Source: Microbispora sp. H11081
GTDB taxonomy: Bacteria > Actinomycetota > Actinomycetes > Streptosporangiales > Streptosporangiaceae
DNA: 64,000 nt
Assembly (NCBI RefSeq): GCF_012999535.1
Contig: NZ_JABBWV010000002.1
Location: 124,001 to 188,000, forward strand
Direction of reading: 5' to 3'
The notes beneath the pieces are model-generated. The model ran no database searches, was not told the DNA's origin, and was given only the letters and a program-made list of their open reading frames with translations. The position numbers and the translations under genes are program-made. The first letter of the stretch is position 1. Each line of letters starts with the position of its first letter. This document shows positions 16,881 to 27,722 of this stretch, piece after piece.

Positions 16881-17878
16881 CACTGCGTCGCCTTTCCGCT
16901 GGTCGGTGATACAGGTTCGGGGCCGTTCGTGGGTCCGGCCTGGTTCGTGTTCCGCTGCTTCCGGAACTCCCTGGGGGTGATGCCGTACCGGTCCCGGAAG
17001 AGGCGGCTGAAATGCGAGGGCCCGTAGAACCCCGATCGTTCGCCCACGGCCGCGATGGACAGGTGGTCGAGCCCGGGATCGGCGAGTTCCGCGCGGCAGC
17101 GGGCCAGCCGCTCGTCCCTGATCCAGCGCGCCGGGCTGATGTTGTGCTCCTGGAATATCTTCTGCAGGTACCGGAGCGAGACGTTGTGCCGCTGGGCGAC
17201 GACCGCCGGGGTGAGGTCCGGGTCGGCGAGCCTGTCCCGGATGAACGCCTGGATGCTCAGCATCAGGGCCTGCCTGCCCGCGTCGGCATCGGCGGCCAGT
17301 GACCGCATGCGCTCGGCGTAGAAGGCCGCGGCCAGGCCCGCCACGCTGCCGCCCAGCAGTTCGATCGCCGTGCCGACCTTCCCGCTGTGCTTGGCGAGCC
17401 CGACGAGAAGGTTGGACATGAGCGCGCCGAGCCCTTCCGAGCCGGTGCAGGATCGCGCCGTGAGGAGTTCGGTGTCCTTGGGGGTGAGTCCCATCAGACG
17501 GTGCGGAAAAAGCAGGGTCGCCATGCGGAACGGCTCCGGCATGACGATTTTGTACGGCCGCAGGCTGTCGTAGCAGACGAATTCCGGATCGCGTACGACC
17601 GCGTGCCGGCCGTCCTGAAAGACCCATATCTCACCGGCCAGCGGACGGCACACCCTCAGGTATCCCTCACTCTGGTCGATCAGCCTCCCTGGCCGGATGA
17701 GTTCTCGGGAACCTCCGTCGACCAGGGAAAACCGCACTTCACCGAATTGCCTGACCGCCGTGGTCCCGTCGAGATCCGCCTGGTGATCACGCACGATCTC
17801 CAGGTGCCCCTGAGAACGCGCGAGCGGTTTCGTGTGGACGACGGTTTCACGTGCATTCGGTACTTGGACAGGCAGCAT
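16880..17878 (-). CDS. AraC-family transcriptional activator
   Basis: A 332-residue regulator. The C-terminal AraC DNA-binding domain (about residues 212-312) has both helix-turn-helices: TPAVVAQRHNVSLRYLQKIF and SIAAVGERSGFYGPSHFSRL, ending RYGITPREFRKQR. The N-terminal region is the AraC-binding-like cupin domain (IRPGRL, then WVFQDGRHAVV) that may sense a ligand. It is first in the coupled operon with the methyltransferase and acyl-AMP ligase, implying autoregulated, cluster-specific control. The ATG at 17878 faces a 583-bp divergent intergenic region. Confidence 0.9.
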   Translation of the reverse strand: MLPVQVPNARETVVHTKPLARSQGHLEIVRDHQADLDGTTAVRQFGEVRFSLVDGGSRELIRPGRLIDQSEGYLRVCRPLAGEIWVFQDGRHAVVRDPEFVCYDSLRPYKIVMPEPFRMATLLFPHRLMGLTPKDTELLTARSCTGSEGLGALMSNLLVGLAKHSGKVGTAIELLGGSVAGLAAAFYAERMRSLAADADAGRQALMLSIQAFIRDRLADPDLTPAVVAQRHNVSLRYLQKIFQEHNISPARWIRDERLARCRAELADPGLDHLSIAAVGERSGFYGPSHFSRLFRDRYGITPREFRKQRNTNQAGPTNGPEPVSPTSGKATQ

Positions 17879-18461
17879 CGATCAATCACCTCGTCGGTAA
17901 GACAGTGGTAGACGTGCCGTTCCGCGAAGGCACAACCGCGACCTCTTCATACGGGGCTTCGTCCTTGAATGGAGTGATGTCGCCCCGGGGTCCGCTTCGC
18001 CCGCAAGACATGAGAACATGCGCTTTGCCGGGTTTTCTATGGCGATCGAAGTTTTCGATGACTGTCCATCTGCCGCGTGGACATCGCCGGCGGGTGGCGG
18101 GTGCCGCACCCCAGGCGGACCCCAGGCGTGGGCCGGCGGCATGAGGACGGATTCCGCATGGCTTTGTCCGGCGCCGCGGCCCGCCTGCCCGGCGAAGCCC
18201 GCCCCGGGCCGATCCCGCGCGCCCTGAAGACCGGGCGGGCGAAAACGCGAACGGCGTACGCCCGGAAACGCCAGAACCGTCGTGCACCGGCAATCTCCGG
18301 TGCGCACTCCGGCAAATGTCCGCGACGTCGCTCGGTAATGTCGTCGGTGGCGATCGGATTCAATTTCGCTTTACGGCCTCAAGGGCCCGTCCCGCGAAGG
18401 TCGTCATTTCCTGAGCATGCGTTGAATATCTCGTGTCCGATGCCCTACGGGAGGACCAACG
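17879..18461. promoter_or_regulatory. 583-bp divergent intergenic region
   Basis: No convincing gene is seen. It separates the AraC-type operon (minus) from the flavin-reductase operon (plus), so it must hold both promoters. The only clear structure is a perfect 7-bp inverted repeat with a 6-nt spacer at 18284-18303 (GCACCGG and CCGGTGC). Local GC is visibly lower than in coding DNA near 18330-18440. It is a logical binding region for the adjacent AraC protein. Confidence 0.5.
18284..18303. repeat. Inverted repeat, operator candidate
   Basis: GCACCGG-N6-CCGGTGC, 159 bp before the flavin-reductase start. Confidence 0.4.
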
Positions 18462-19001
18462 ATGGGTGAGGCGCCAACGGCAAATCAGGTGGCGGTCGCG
18501 GTGCGGGACGACCTGCGCGCGGTGATGCGCAATTTCGCCACGGGCGTGTGCGTGGTGACCACGTTCTCCGGGACCGCCGGGCTCCGCACGCACAACGCGC
18601 TGACGATAAATTCGCTGACCTCGGTCTCGCTGGACCCTCCGCTGATATCGCTGAGCATCCGCCGTGAGTCGACGTTCCTGGCCGATCTGATGGACGCCCG
18701 GGTCTGGGCGGTTTCCATCCTCGACGCGGAAGGCGAGGACCTGGCCCGGATATTCTCCCGCCCGGAACAGGAAAGGAAAAAGGCCCTGGGCAGTCTCCCC
18801 GCGAAACCGGGCGAGCGGACCGGCGCGCTGCTCCTGGACTCCTCGGCCTGGCTGGAATGCCGGTACTGGAACCACCTCGTGGCCGGCGACCATCTGCTGA
18901 TCGTCGGGGAGGTCGTGGCGCTCGGCACCAACCTGCCGCGGGCGCCGCTGGTGTTCCTGCGCGGGGAGTGCCACCGGATCGACCTGGACAGGACCGGCTA
19001 G
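18462..19001 (+). CDS. Flavin reductase (HpaC/HsaB-like)
   Basis: A 179-residue FMN-binding split-barrel flavin reductase. TGVCVVTTFSGTAGLRTHNA and SLTSVSLDPPLISLSIRRES are the diagnostic cofactor-binding segments. It would use NAD(P)H to make free reduced flavin for a partner oxygenase; the acyl-CoA-dehydrogenase-fold monooxygenase at 11741 is the obvious candidate even though it is 5.5 kb away on the other strand. GGGAGG lies 8 nt before the ATG. It opens the plus-strand run that leads into the shikimate/prephenate genes. Confidence 0.88.
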   Translation: MGEAPTANQVAVAVRDDLRAVMRNFATGVCVVTTFSGTAGLRTHNALTINSLTSVSLDPPLISLSIRRESTFLADLMDARVWAVSILDAEGEDLARIFSRPEQERKKALGSLPAKPGERTGALLLDSSAWLECRYWNHLVAGDHLLIVGEVVALGTNLPRAPLVFLRGECHRIDLDRTG

Positions 19002-19103
19002 GCCATGTCCGGCGGCTCATGGCCCTGCCGCGCGACGGGCCGCGTCCGTCGGGCACTCCCTGGCGCCATTCCTTCTCCCTGAATAGACAGGTGGGGCTGA
19101 CAC

Positions 19104-20681
19104 ATGTCTGGAATCTCAATCGGTGTGATCGGGGGCGGCGCGTCCGCGGTCTGCCTCGTCGACGCCCTGGCCCGGGAGCGGGGCGGGCCGGGCAGCGTCA
19201 CGGTGTTCGAACCGTCCCCCAACCTGTGGCGGGGCCGGGCCTACCAGGTCGACACCGAGGTCATCAAGGTCAACGCGACGCCCGACGACATGTCGGCACG
19301 GGTGGGCGACCTCCACCACTTCGAGCGGTGGCTGGAGATCCGGGAACGCGTCGCCGACGACGCCGGGCACGTCGACGCCTACTCGGGAGCGCGTTTCGTG
19401 CCGCGGACCGTCTACGGCGAGTACCTGGAGCAGACGGCGTACACCGCGCTGGGGGAACTGCGCAGACAGGGCTGGCGGGTCGACCTCGTCGGAACCGCGG
19501 TCACCGGCGCCCGGCGGACCGACCGCCACGTGCTGCTCGGCACGGGCGGCACGGGCGGCACGGGCGGCACGGGCGGCACGGGCGGCACGGGCGGCGCGAG
19601 CGCGGGCGCGTTCGACTACGTGGTGCTGTGCGTGGGCGGCGACGGCCCCAGGGACGTGTACGGGCTGACCGGCGCGCCCGGTTTCGTGGCCGATCCCTAC
19701 CCCGTCTCCGGCAACCTCCGCCACGTCGGGGAACGGCAGGACGTGGCGGTCGTCGGCAGCGGCCTGACCGCGGTCGACATCATCCTCCACCTGGCCGCGC
19801 AGGGTCATCAGGGACGGATCACCCTGCTGTCGAGGAGAGGCGTGCTCCCCGCCGTGCGGCAGCGGCCGCGCGAGCTCGAACTGCGTCATCTCACCAAGCG
19901 CCACCTGCGCGCACTCGCCGGTCAGCGGCGGGAGCTGTCCGTCGAGGACTTCACCGCGCTGGTCCGCGCCGAACTGGTGGACGCGGGCGCGGATCTCGAC
20001 GCGATACGCGCCGAGATCCTCGACGTGGAGTCGGAGCCTCCGGTCGCACGCCTGCGCCGGCAGCTCGCCGCGGTGGACTCCCCGGACCCCGGGCTGCGGA
20101 TCCTGCAGCGCGCGGTCCCGGACATCGGCCCGGACGTCTGGCCGCTGCTGCCGGAGCGCGACAGGGCCGCGCTGCTGCGGTCCCACTACCGCACCGTCAT
20201 GAGCCTGTGCTGCCCCATGCCGCCGAGCAGCGCGGCGCGGCTCCTCGAACTCGTCGACGAGGGCCGGCTGGAGGTGCGGTCGGGGCTGCGGAAGGTCGCG
20301 GTGCGCTCCGGCGGCGGCTTCGAGCTCGTCACCGACGGGGAGGTCATCGGCGCCGACATGGTGATCAACGCGGTGAACGCGTCGGAGGACCGCATCCCGG
20401 CCACGGCCCGGCCCCTGGTGACCGCGCTCACCCGCGGCGGCGCCGTGAGCCCCCATCCGCACGGCGGCCTTCGGCTGGCCAGGGAGACGAGCCGCCTCAT
20501 CGCGGGAGGCACGCCGGATCCGCGCCTGTACGGACTCGGCACCATCGGGGCGGGCGCGCTGTTCTTCACCTTCGGCATCCCGTCCCTGGTGGACCGCAGC
20601 GAGGACATCGTCGCGGCCATCCTCCAGCACGCGCAGGCGGGGGACTCCGCCCGCTCCGAGGACGTCCTGCTCCCCGCGTAG
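19104..20681 (+). CDS. FAD/NAD(P)-binding oxidoreductase with Gly-Thr repeat
   Basis: A 525-residue flavoprotein. GVIGGGASAVCLVDAL at residues 7-22 is the FAD-binding Rossmann motif of the FAD-NAD(P)-binding (PF13454-like) group, and VAVVGSGLTAVDIIL (around 215) is the NAD(P)-binding motif. At residues 146-164 a (Gly-Thr-Gly)6 run sits in a loop, coded by six exact 9-bp repeats. Related enzymes include N-hydroxylase-like monooxygenases, so N- or C-oxidation of an intermediate is plausible. The ATG at 19104 is preceded by AGACAGGTGGGG. It lies 102 bp after the flavin-reductase stop. Confidence 0.82.
   Translation: MSGISIGVIGGGASAVCLVDALARERGGPGSVTVFEPSPNLWRGRAYQVDTEVIKVNATPDDMSARVGDLHHFERWLEIRERVADDAGHVDAYSGARFVPRTVYGEYLEQTAYTALGELRRQGWRVDLVGTAVTGARRTDRHVLLGTGGTGGTGGTGGTGGTGGASAGAFDYVVLCVGGDGPRDVYGLTGAPGFVADPYPVSGNLRHVGERQDVAVVGSGLTAVDIILHLAAQGHQGRITLLSRRGVLPAVRQRPRELELRHLTKRHLRALAGQRRELSVEDFTALVRAELVDAGADLDAIRAEILDVESEPPVARLRRQLAAVDSPDPGLRILQRAVPDIGPDVWPLLPERDRAALLRSHYRTVMSLCCPMPPSSAARLLELVDEGRLEVRSGLRKVAVRSGGGFELVTDGEVIGADMVINAVNASEDRIPATARPLVTALTRGGAVSPHPHGGLRLARETSRLIAGGTPDPRLYGLGTIGAGALFFTFGIPSLVDRSEDIVAAILQHAQAGDSARSEDVLLPA
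19539..19592 (+). repeat. Six exact 9-bp tandem repeats inside CDS
   Basis: Six identical GGCACGGGC units in frame, encoding Gly-Thr-Gly six times. Length variation between strains by slippage would keep the frame. Confidence 0.95.
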
Positions 20682-20700
20682 CGGAATCCGGGCCGCCCGG

Positions 20701-20770
20701 CACAGGAGCAGCGGCACAGGAGCGGCGGCACAGGACCAGCGGCACGGGACCAGCGGCACAGCACCAGCAG
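20701..20770 (+). repeat. Five 14-bp direct repeats in the leader of the aldolase-fold gene
   Basis: Units at 20701, 20715, 20729, 20743 and 20757 follow the consensus CACAGGAGCAGCGG with one to three changes each. They fill most of the 117-bp gap after the FAD protein and end 29 bp before the next ATG. Fourteen bases is not a multiple of three, so this is not decayed coding sequence. Confidence 0.85.
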
Positions 20771-20798
20771 TCCGGCAGCACAGAGAGGTGGAACCACC

Positions 20799-24698
<3,900 letters not shown>

Positions 24699-24776
24699 GC
24701 AAGCCGTGAGCGCGGCGGCGGCGGCCGGTGGCCGGGGTGAGGGCCGCGTGGTTGCCGCCGCCCTGACGGCAGGGCA

Positions 24777-24782
24777 TAGGCT
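24777..24782 (+). promoter_or_regulatory. -10 element upstream of moaA
   Basis: TAGGCT with a TTGCCG at 24752-24757 (19-bp spacer). Transcription would begin near 24789, before the ribosome site at 24800. Confidence 0.4.
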
Positions 24783-24811
24783 TGAGGCTCTCTGAAGTTG
24801 GAGGTCCTCTC

Positions 24812-25801
24812 TTGCTGGTTGACTCCTTCGGCCGGGTCGCGACCGACCTGCGCGTGTCGCTGACCGACCGGTGCAACCTGCGCTGCTCGTACTGCATGCC
24901 ACCCGAGGGCCTCGACTGGCTGCCCAAGCCCGAACTGCTCACCGGCGAGGAGATCGTCCGCCTCGTCACGGTCGGCGTGGAGCGGCTCGGCATCCGGGAG
25001 GTCCGCTTCACCGGTGGAGAGCCGCTGCTGCGGCGGGAGCTGGTCGAGATCGTGGCCGCGACCACCGCGCTGAGCCCGCGTCCCCAGGTGTCGCTGACGA
25101 CCAACGGCATCGGCCTCGCCCGCCTCGCGGAGCCGCTCGCCGCGGCCGGTCTGGACCGCGTCAACGTTTCCCTGGACACGCTCGACCGGGACGTGTTCGT
25201 CCGGCTCGCGCACCGCGACCGGCTGCGGGACGTGCTGGACGGGCTCGCCGCCGCCGCGGCGGCGGGGCTCACGCCGGTCAAGGTCAACGCGGTGCTGATG
25301 CGCGGCGTCAACGAGCACGAGGCGGTGCCGCTGCTGCGCCACTGCATCGACCATGGGTACGAGCTGCGCTTCATCGAGCAGATGCCGCTCGACGCCCAGC
25401 ACGGCTGGCGCCGCGAGAACATGATCACGGCCGACGAGATCCTCGGGCTGCTCAAGGACTCCTTCGACCTCACCGAGGACGACCCGCGTGAGCGGGGCAG
25501 CGCGCCGGCCGAGCTGTTCCTGGTGGACGGCGGCCCGTGGCGGGTCGGGGTGATCGGCTCGGTCACCCGGCCGTTCTGCGGCGCCTGCGACCGCGTACGG
25601 ATCACCGCGGACGGCCAGGTCCGCAACTGCCTGTTCGCCACCGAGGAGTCCGACCTGCGTACGGCGCTGCGCTCGGGAGCCTCCGACGAGGAACTGGCGG
25701 AGCGGTGGGTCGCGGCGGTGCGGGGGAAGAAGGCCGGGCACGGGATCGACGACCCGGCGTTCCTGCAGCCGGCTCGTCCGATGTCGGCCATCGGCGGCTG
25801 A
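24812..25801 (+). CDS. moaA: GTP 3',8-cyclase MoaA
   Basis: A 329-residue radical-SAM enzyme for the first step of molybdenum cofactor synthesis. The N-terminal cluster motif is CNLRCSYCM (about residues 20-28) and the C-terminal second cluster is FCGACDRVRITADGQVRNC; the terminal Gly-Gly pair required for activity is present (AIGG). The start is set at TTG 24812 because GGAGG lies 7 nt upstream; an in-frame TTG at 24782 overlaps the -10 element. It begins a three-gene unit with mobA and a DUF6457 gene. Confidence 0.95.
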   Translation: MLVDSFGRVATDLRVSLTDRCNLRCSYCMPPEGLDWLPKPELLTGEEIVRLVTVGVERLGIREVRFTGGEPLLRRELVEIVAATTALSPRPQVSLTTNGIGLARLAEPLAAAGLDRVNVSLDTLDRDVFVRLAHRDRLRDVLDGLAAAAAAGLTPVKVNAVLMRGVNEHEAVPLLRHCIDHGYELRFIEQMPLDAQHGWRRENMITADEILGLLKDSFDLTEDDPRERGSAPAELFLVDGGPWRVGVIGSVTRPFCGACDRVRITADGQVRNCLFATEESDLRTALRSGASDEELAERWVAAVRGKKAGHGIDDPAFLQPARPMSAIGG

Positions 25802-25821
25802 CCGGAGCACCGGAGCCAGCC

Positions 25822-26430
25822 GTGCGCCCACTCCCCGGAACCCGAACCGGCGCGGCGGCGTACGACGCCCTGATCCTTGCGGGCGGCCGGGCCGAGCGGC
25901 TCGGCGGCGCGGACAAGCCGGGCGCGCTCGTCGGCGGGCTTCCCCTGGTCGAGCGCGTGGCGGCGGCGGTCCGCGGCGCCCGCGCCGTCGTCGTGGTGGG
26001 CCCGCCGAGGGACCTGCCGGGAGTGGTGTTCACCCGCGAGGACCCGCCGGGCGGCGGTCCCGTGCCGGCGCTGCGCGCCGGTCTCGCCGAGGTGACCGCT
26101 CCACTGGTCGTCCTGCTCGCCGCCGACCTGCCGTTCCTCACCGCCGGCCACGCCGGGGCGCTCCTCGGGGCCGTGCCCGAGGGCGGCGCGGGCGCGGTGC
26201 TCGTGGACGACGGAGGCCGCGAGCAGTGGCTCACCGGGGCGTGGCGGACGGCGGCGCTGCGGGAGGCGCTCGGCGCGTACCGGGGGCGGTCGCTGCGCGG
26301 CCTGCTCGGCCCGCTGGCGCCGGCGCTCGTACGCCCGCCGGTGGCGCCAGGCGAGACCCCGCCGTGGTTCGATTGCGACACCGCCGACGATCTCCGCGCG
26401 GCCCGCGAACGGGCCGCGGACATGGGCTGA
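25822..26430 (+). CDS. mobA: Molybdenum cofactor guanylyltransferase MobA
   Basis: A 202-residue nucleotidyltransferase that adds GMP to molybdopterin. ALILAGGRAERLGGADKP at residues 15-32 is the GTP-binding signature, and AADLPFLT (around 95) is the Mg-binding site. GTG at 25822 is the first start after the moaA stop; the long upstream open frame is an antisense-like artefact of GC bias inside moaA. It is 20 bp after moaA and 11 bp before the next gene, so the three are co-transcribed. Confidence 0.9.
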   Translation: MRPLPGTRTGAAAYDALILAGGRAERLGGADKPGALVGGLPLVERVAAAVRGARAVVVVGPPRDLPGVVFTREDPPGGGPVPALRAGLAEVTAPLVVLLAADLPFLTAGHAGALLGAVPEGGAGAVLVDDGGREQWLTGAWRTAALREALGAYRGRSLRGLLGPLAPALVRPPVAPGETPPWFDCDTADDLRAARERAADMG

Positions 26431-26441
26431 AGGGAGTGCGC

Positions 26442-26717
26442 GTGAACGTGCTGGAGGAATGGACGGCGCTGGTCTGCCGCGAACTGGGCGTCGACCCCGC
26501 CCGCGTGGACAGGACGGCGGTGCTCGACCTGACCAGGGACGTGGCGCACGGCGTCGCCCGACCGGCCGCGCCGCTGACCGCCTATCTGCTGGGGCTGGCG
26601 CAGGGGGCCGGCACCGCGCCGCCGGACGCGGTGGAGCGGTTGTCGCGGATGGCGAAGGACTGGGCGGAGACGACCGCGTCTCCCGAGGCTCCGGCTTCTG
26701 AGACCCCCGGCTCCTGA
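26442..26717 (+). CDS. DUF6457 small protein, Mo-cofactor operon
   Basis: A 91-residue helical, soluble protein beginning MNVLEEWTALVCRELG. It resembles the DUF6457 family often encoded directly after mobA in actinomycetes; its function is unknown but is presumably linked to molybdopterin guanine dinucleotide or molybdoenzyme maturation. GTG at 26442 has an AGGGAG ribosome site 6 nt upstream. The C-terminus is rich in Ala, Pro and Thr and is probably disordered. Confidence 0.75.
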   Translation: MNVLEEWTALVCRELGVDPARVDRTAVLDLTRDVAHGVARPAAPLTAYLLGLAQGAGTAPPDAVERLSRMAKDWAETTASPEAPASETPGS

Positions 26718-26867
26718 CGCTCTGGACCGGGCTCCGGACCGGGGCTGCCACGGCCCCGGCGCGCCGCAGGAGGGGAAGGGCGGGCGCCGGGGACCGCTCG
26801 GCGGAAGGGCCGTCTCCCGGGAGACGACCGCGACGGCCGGTCCGTGAGGTCCGTGAGAAGTCGTCGG

Positions 26868-26981
26868 AAAAGGGGCGACGCCGGGTGGTTACGGGGGCAA
26901 ACCACCCGGCGTCGCTTCATCGGCGTTCCGACGGGGGCCCGGAACGCCGGCACCAGCGCTCCGACGGGGGACCAGAGCGCT
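26868..26981 (-). ncRNA. 6C-type small RNA (C-rich loop RNA)
   Basis: On the minus strand three hairpins follow one another: 26980-26956 (GCGCTC/GAGCGC stem), 26948-26922 (GGCGTTCC/GGAACGCC stem) and 26915-26875 (a perfect 16-bp stem). Each carries a CCCCCGT loop, and the last is followed by CCCTTTTCC, so it acts as the terminator. This is the layout of the actinobacterial 6C RNA, whose C-rich loops pair with G-rich mRNA sites. Here each C run is five rather than six. It lies just past the DUF3099 gene with its own promoter. Naming is by structural resemblance; the structure itself is plain in the sequence. Confidence 0.75.
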
Positions 26982-26985
26982 TGGC

Positions 26986-27020
26986 TAAACTGTACACCTC
27001 TAACCCATGGGTTGCGTCAA
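26986..27020 (-). promoter_or_regulatory. Promoter of the C-rich-loop RNA, with palindrome between -35 and -10
   Basis: Minus-strand TTGACG (27020-27015) and TACAGT (about 26994-26989) are separated by 20 bp. A perfect 12-bp palindrome AACCCATGGGTT (27002-27013) sits between them and could be an operator. The promoter begins only 8 bp past the DUF3099 stop. Confidence 0.5.
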
Positions 27021-27027
27021 GACTTTG

Positions 27028-27360
27028 TCACGACCCGATCTCGCGTCGATGGCGTGGTATCTCGTTTTGGTCAGGTGAGGTAAAGCCTGCGGGTGGAGGA
27101 GGCTCGTGACCTCGCTGATTGGCCCCGATCACGGCAAGATACGGCAAAAGAACTGCGCCCGCGACGAACAGGCCCTTCACGGGCCAGGGGGCGGGCACCG
27201 CCACCGCCAGGATCAGGCAGACGAGCCGGATGCCCATCTTGACGAGGTAACTGATCTCCCGTTTGCGCATGTCGTCTCGCAGTGACGGCTGGGCGTCCGT
27301 CACCTGGTGAACGACCGGGCGGTCTTTCCTCAACCAGCGCCATGGATTCACGGTTTCCAC
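27028..27360 (-). CDS. DUF3099 membrane protein
   Basis: A 110-residue actinobacterial protein of the DUF3099 family. Residues 1-40 are cytoplasmic and basic (HQVTDAQPSLRDDMRKRE), two membrane helices follow (about 42-60 and 63-80), and the tail GANQRGHEPPPPAGF is hydrophilic. The GTG at 27360 is used; no ATG is available near the N-terminus. Function is unknown. Its stop is directly followed by the promoter of the C-rich-loop RNA on the same strand. Confidence 0.82.
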   Translation of the reverse strand: METVNPWRWLRKDRPVVHQVTDAQPSLRDDMRKREISYLVKMGIRLVCLILAVAVPAPWPVKGLFVAGAVLLPYLAVIGANQRGHEPPPPAGFTSPDQNEIPRHRREIGS

Positions 27361-27436
27361 GGTAGACCCCGGGGTGAGCGGGGTGACGCCCGCACGGCGA
27401 TACGATCACGCGACAGGCACAGGGCAGGAGGACGTG

Positions 27437-27649
27437 ATGTCGGATCGCACCTACCGGGTGACCGAGATAGTGGGCACCTCGGCCGAGAGCGTCGACCAGG
27501 CCATCCGCAACGGCGTCAGGCGGGCCGCCCAGACGCTGCGGCATCTTGACTGGTTCGAGGTCACCGAGGTGCGCGGTCACATCGTGGACGGCGAGGTGGC
27601 GCACTTCCAGGTCGGCATGAAGGTGGGCTTCCGCCTCGAGGACGCCTGA
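27437..27649 (+). CDS. Dodecin family flavin-binding protein
   Basis: A 70-residue protein of the dodecin family, which forms hollow dodecamers that store flavins or CoA. It matches the family in length and in TYRVTEIVGTSAESVDQAIR, HLDWFEVTEVRGHI and the C-terminal FQVGMKVGFRLE; the tryptophan that stacks on flavin is W37. The ATG at 27437 follows AGGAGG, and a TACGAT -10 element lies about 36 bp upstream. It is convergent with the PmbA-type gene across a hairpin terminator. Confidence 0.93.
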   Translation: MSDRTYRVTEIVGTSAESVDQAIRNGVRRAAQTLRHLDWFEVTEVRGHIVDGEVAHFQVGMKVGFRLEDA

Positions 27650-27666
27650 CCGGGCGACGCGAGCAC

Positions 27667-27707
27667 GCGCGGAGCGCCGGCGACGCGCCGTCGCCCCCGC
27701 TCCGCGC
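27667..27707. terminator. Bidirectional hairpin terminator
   Basis: Outer 10-bp stem GCGCGGAGCG/CGCTCCGCGC, a symmetric CC/CC internal loop and an inner 6-bp stem with a 5-nt loop, between dodecin and the PmbA-type gene. Confidence 0.7.
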
Positions 27708-27722
27708 GGCGGGCCACTCGGC

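Larger units (their letters stand above)
26718..27027. other. 310-bp region without protein-coding gene
   Basis: The first 150 bp after the DUF6457 gene show no gene or clear signal. The rest is occupied by the minus-strand C-rich-loop RNA and its promoter. Confidence 0.7.

Noticed and set aside
19539-19592. CRISPR-like or transposon-related repeat
   Set aside because: Repeats are directly adjacent with no spacers, in frame inside an enzyme gene.
20701-20770. CRISPR array
   Set aside because: No unique spacers and no cas genes. It is a tandem array of 14-bp units.
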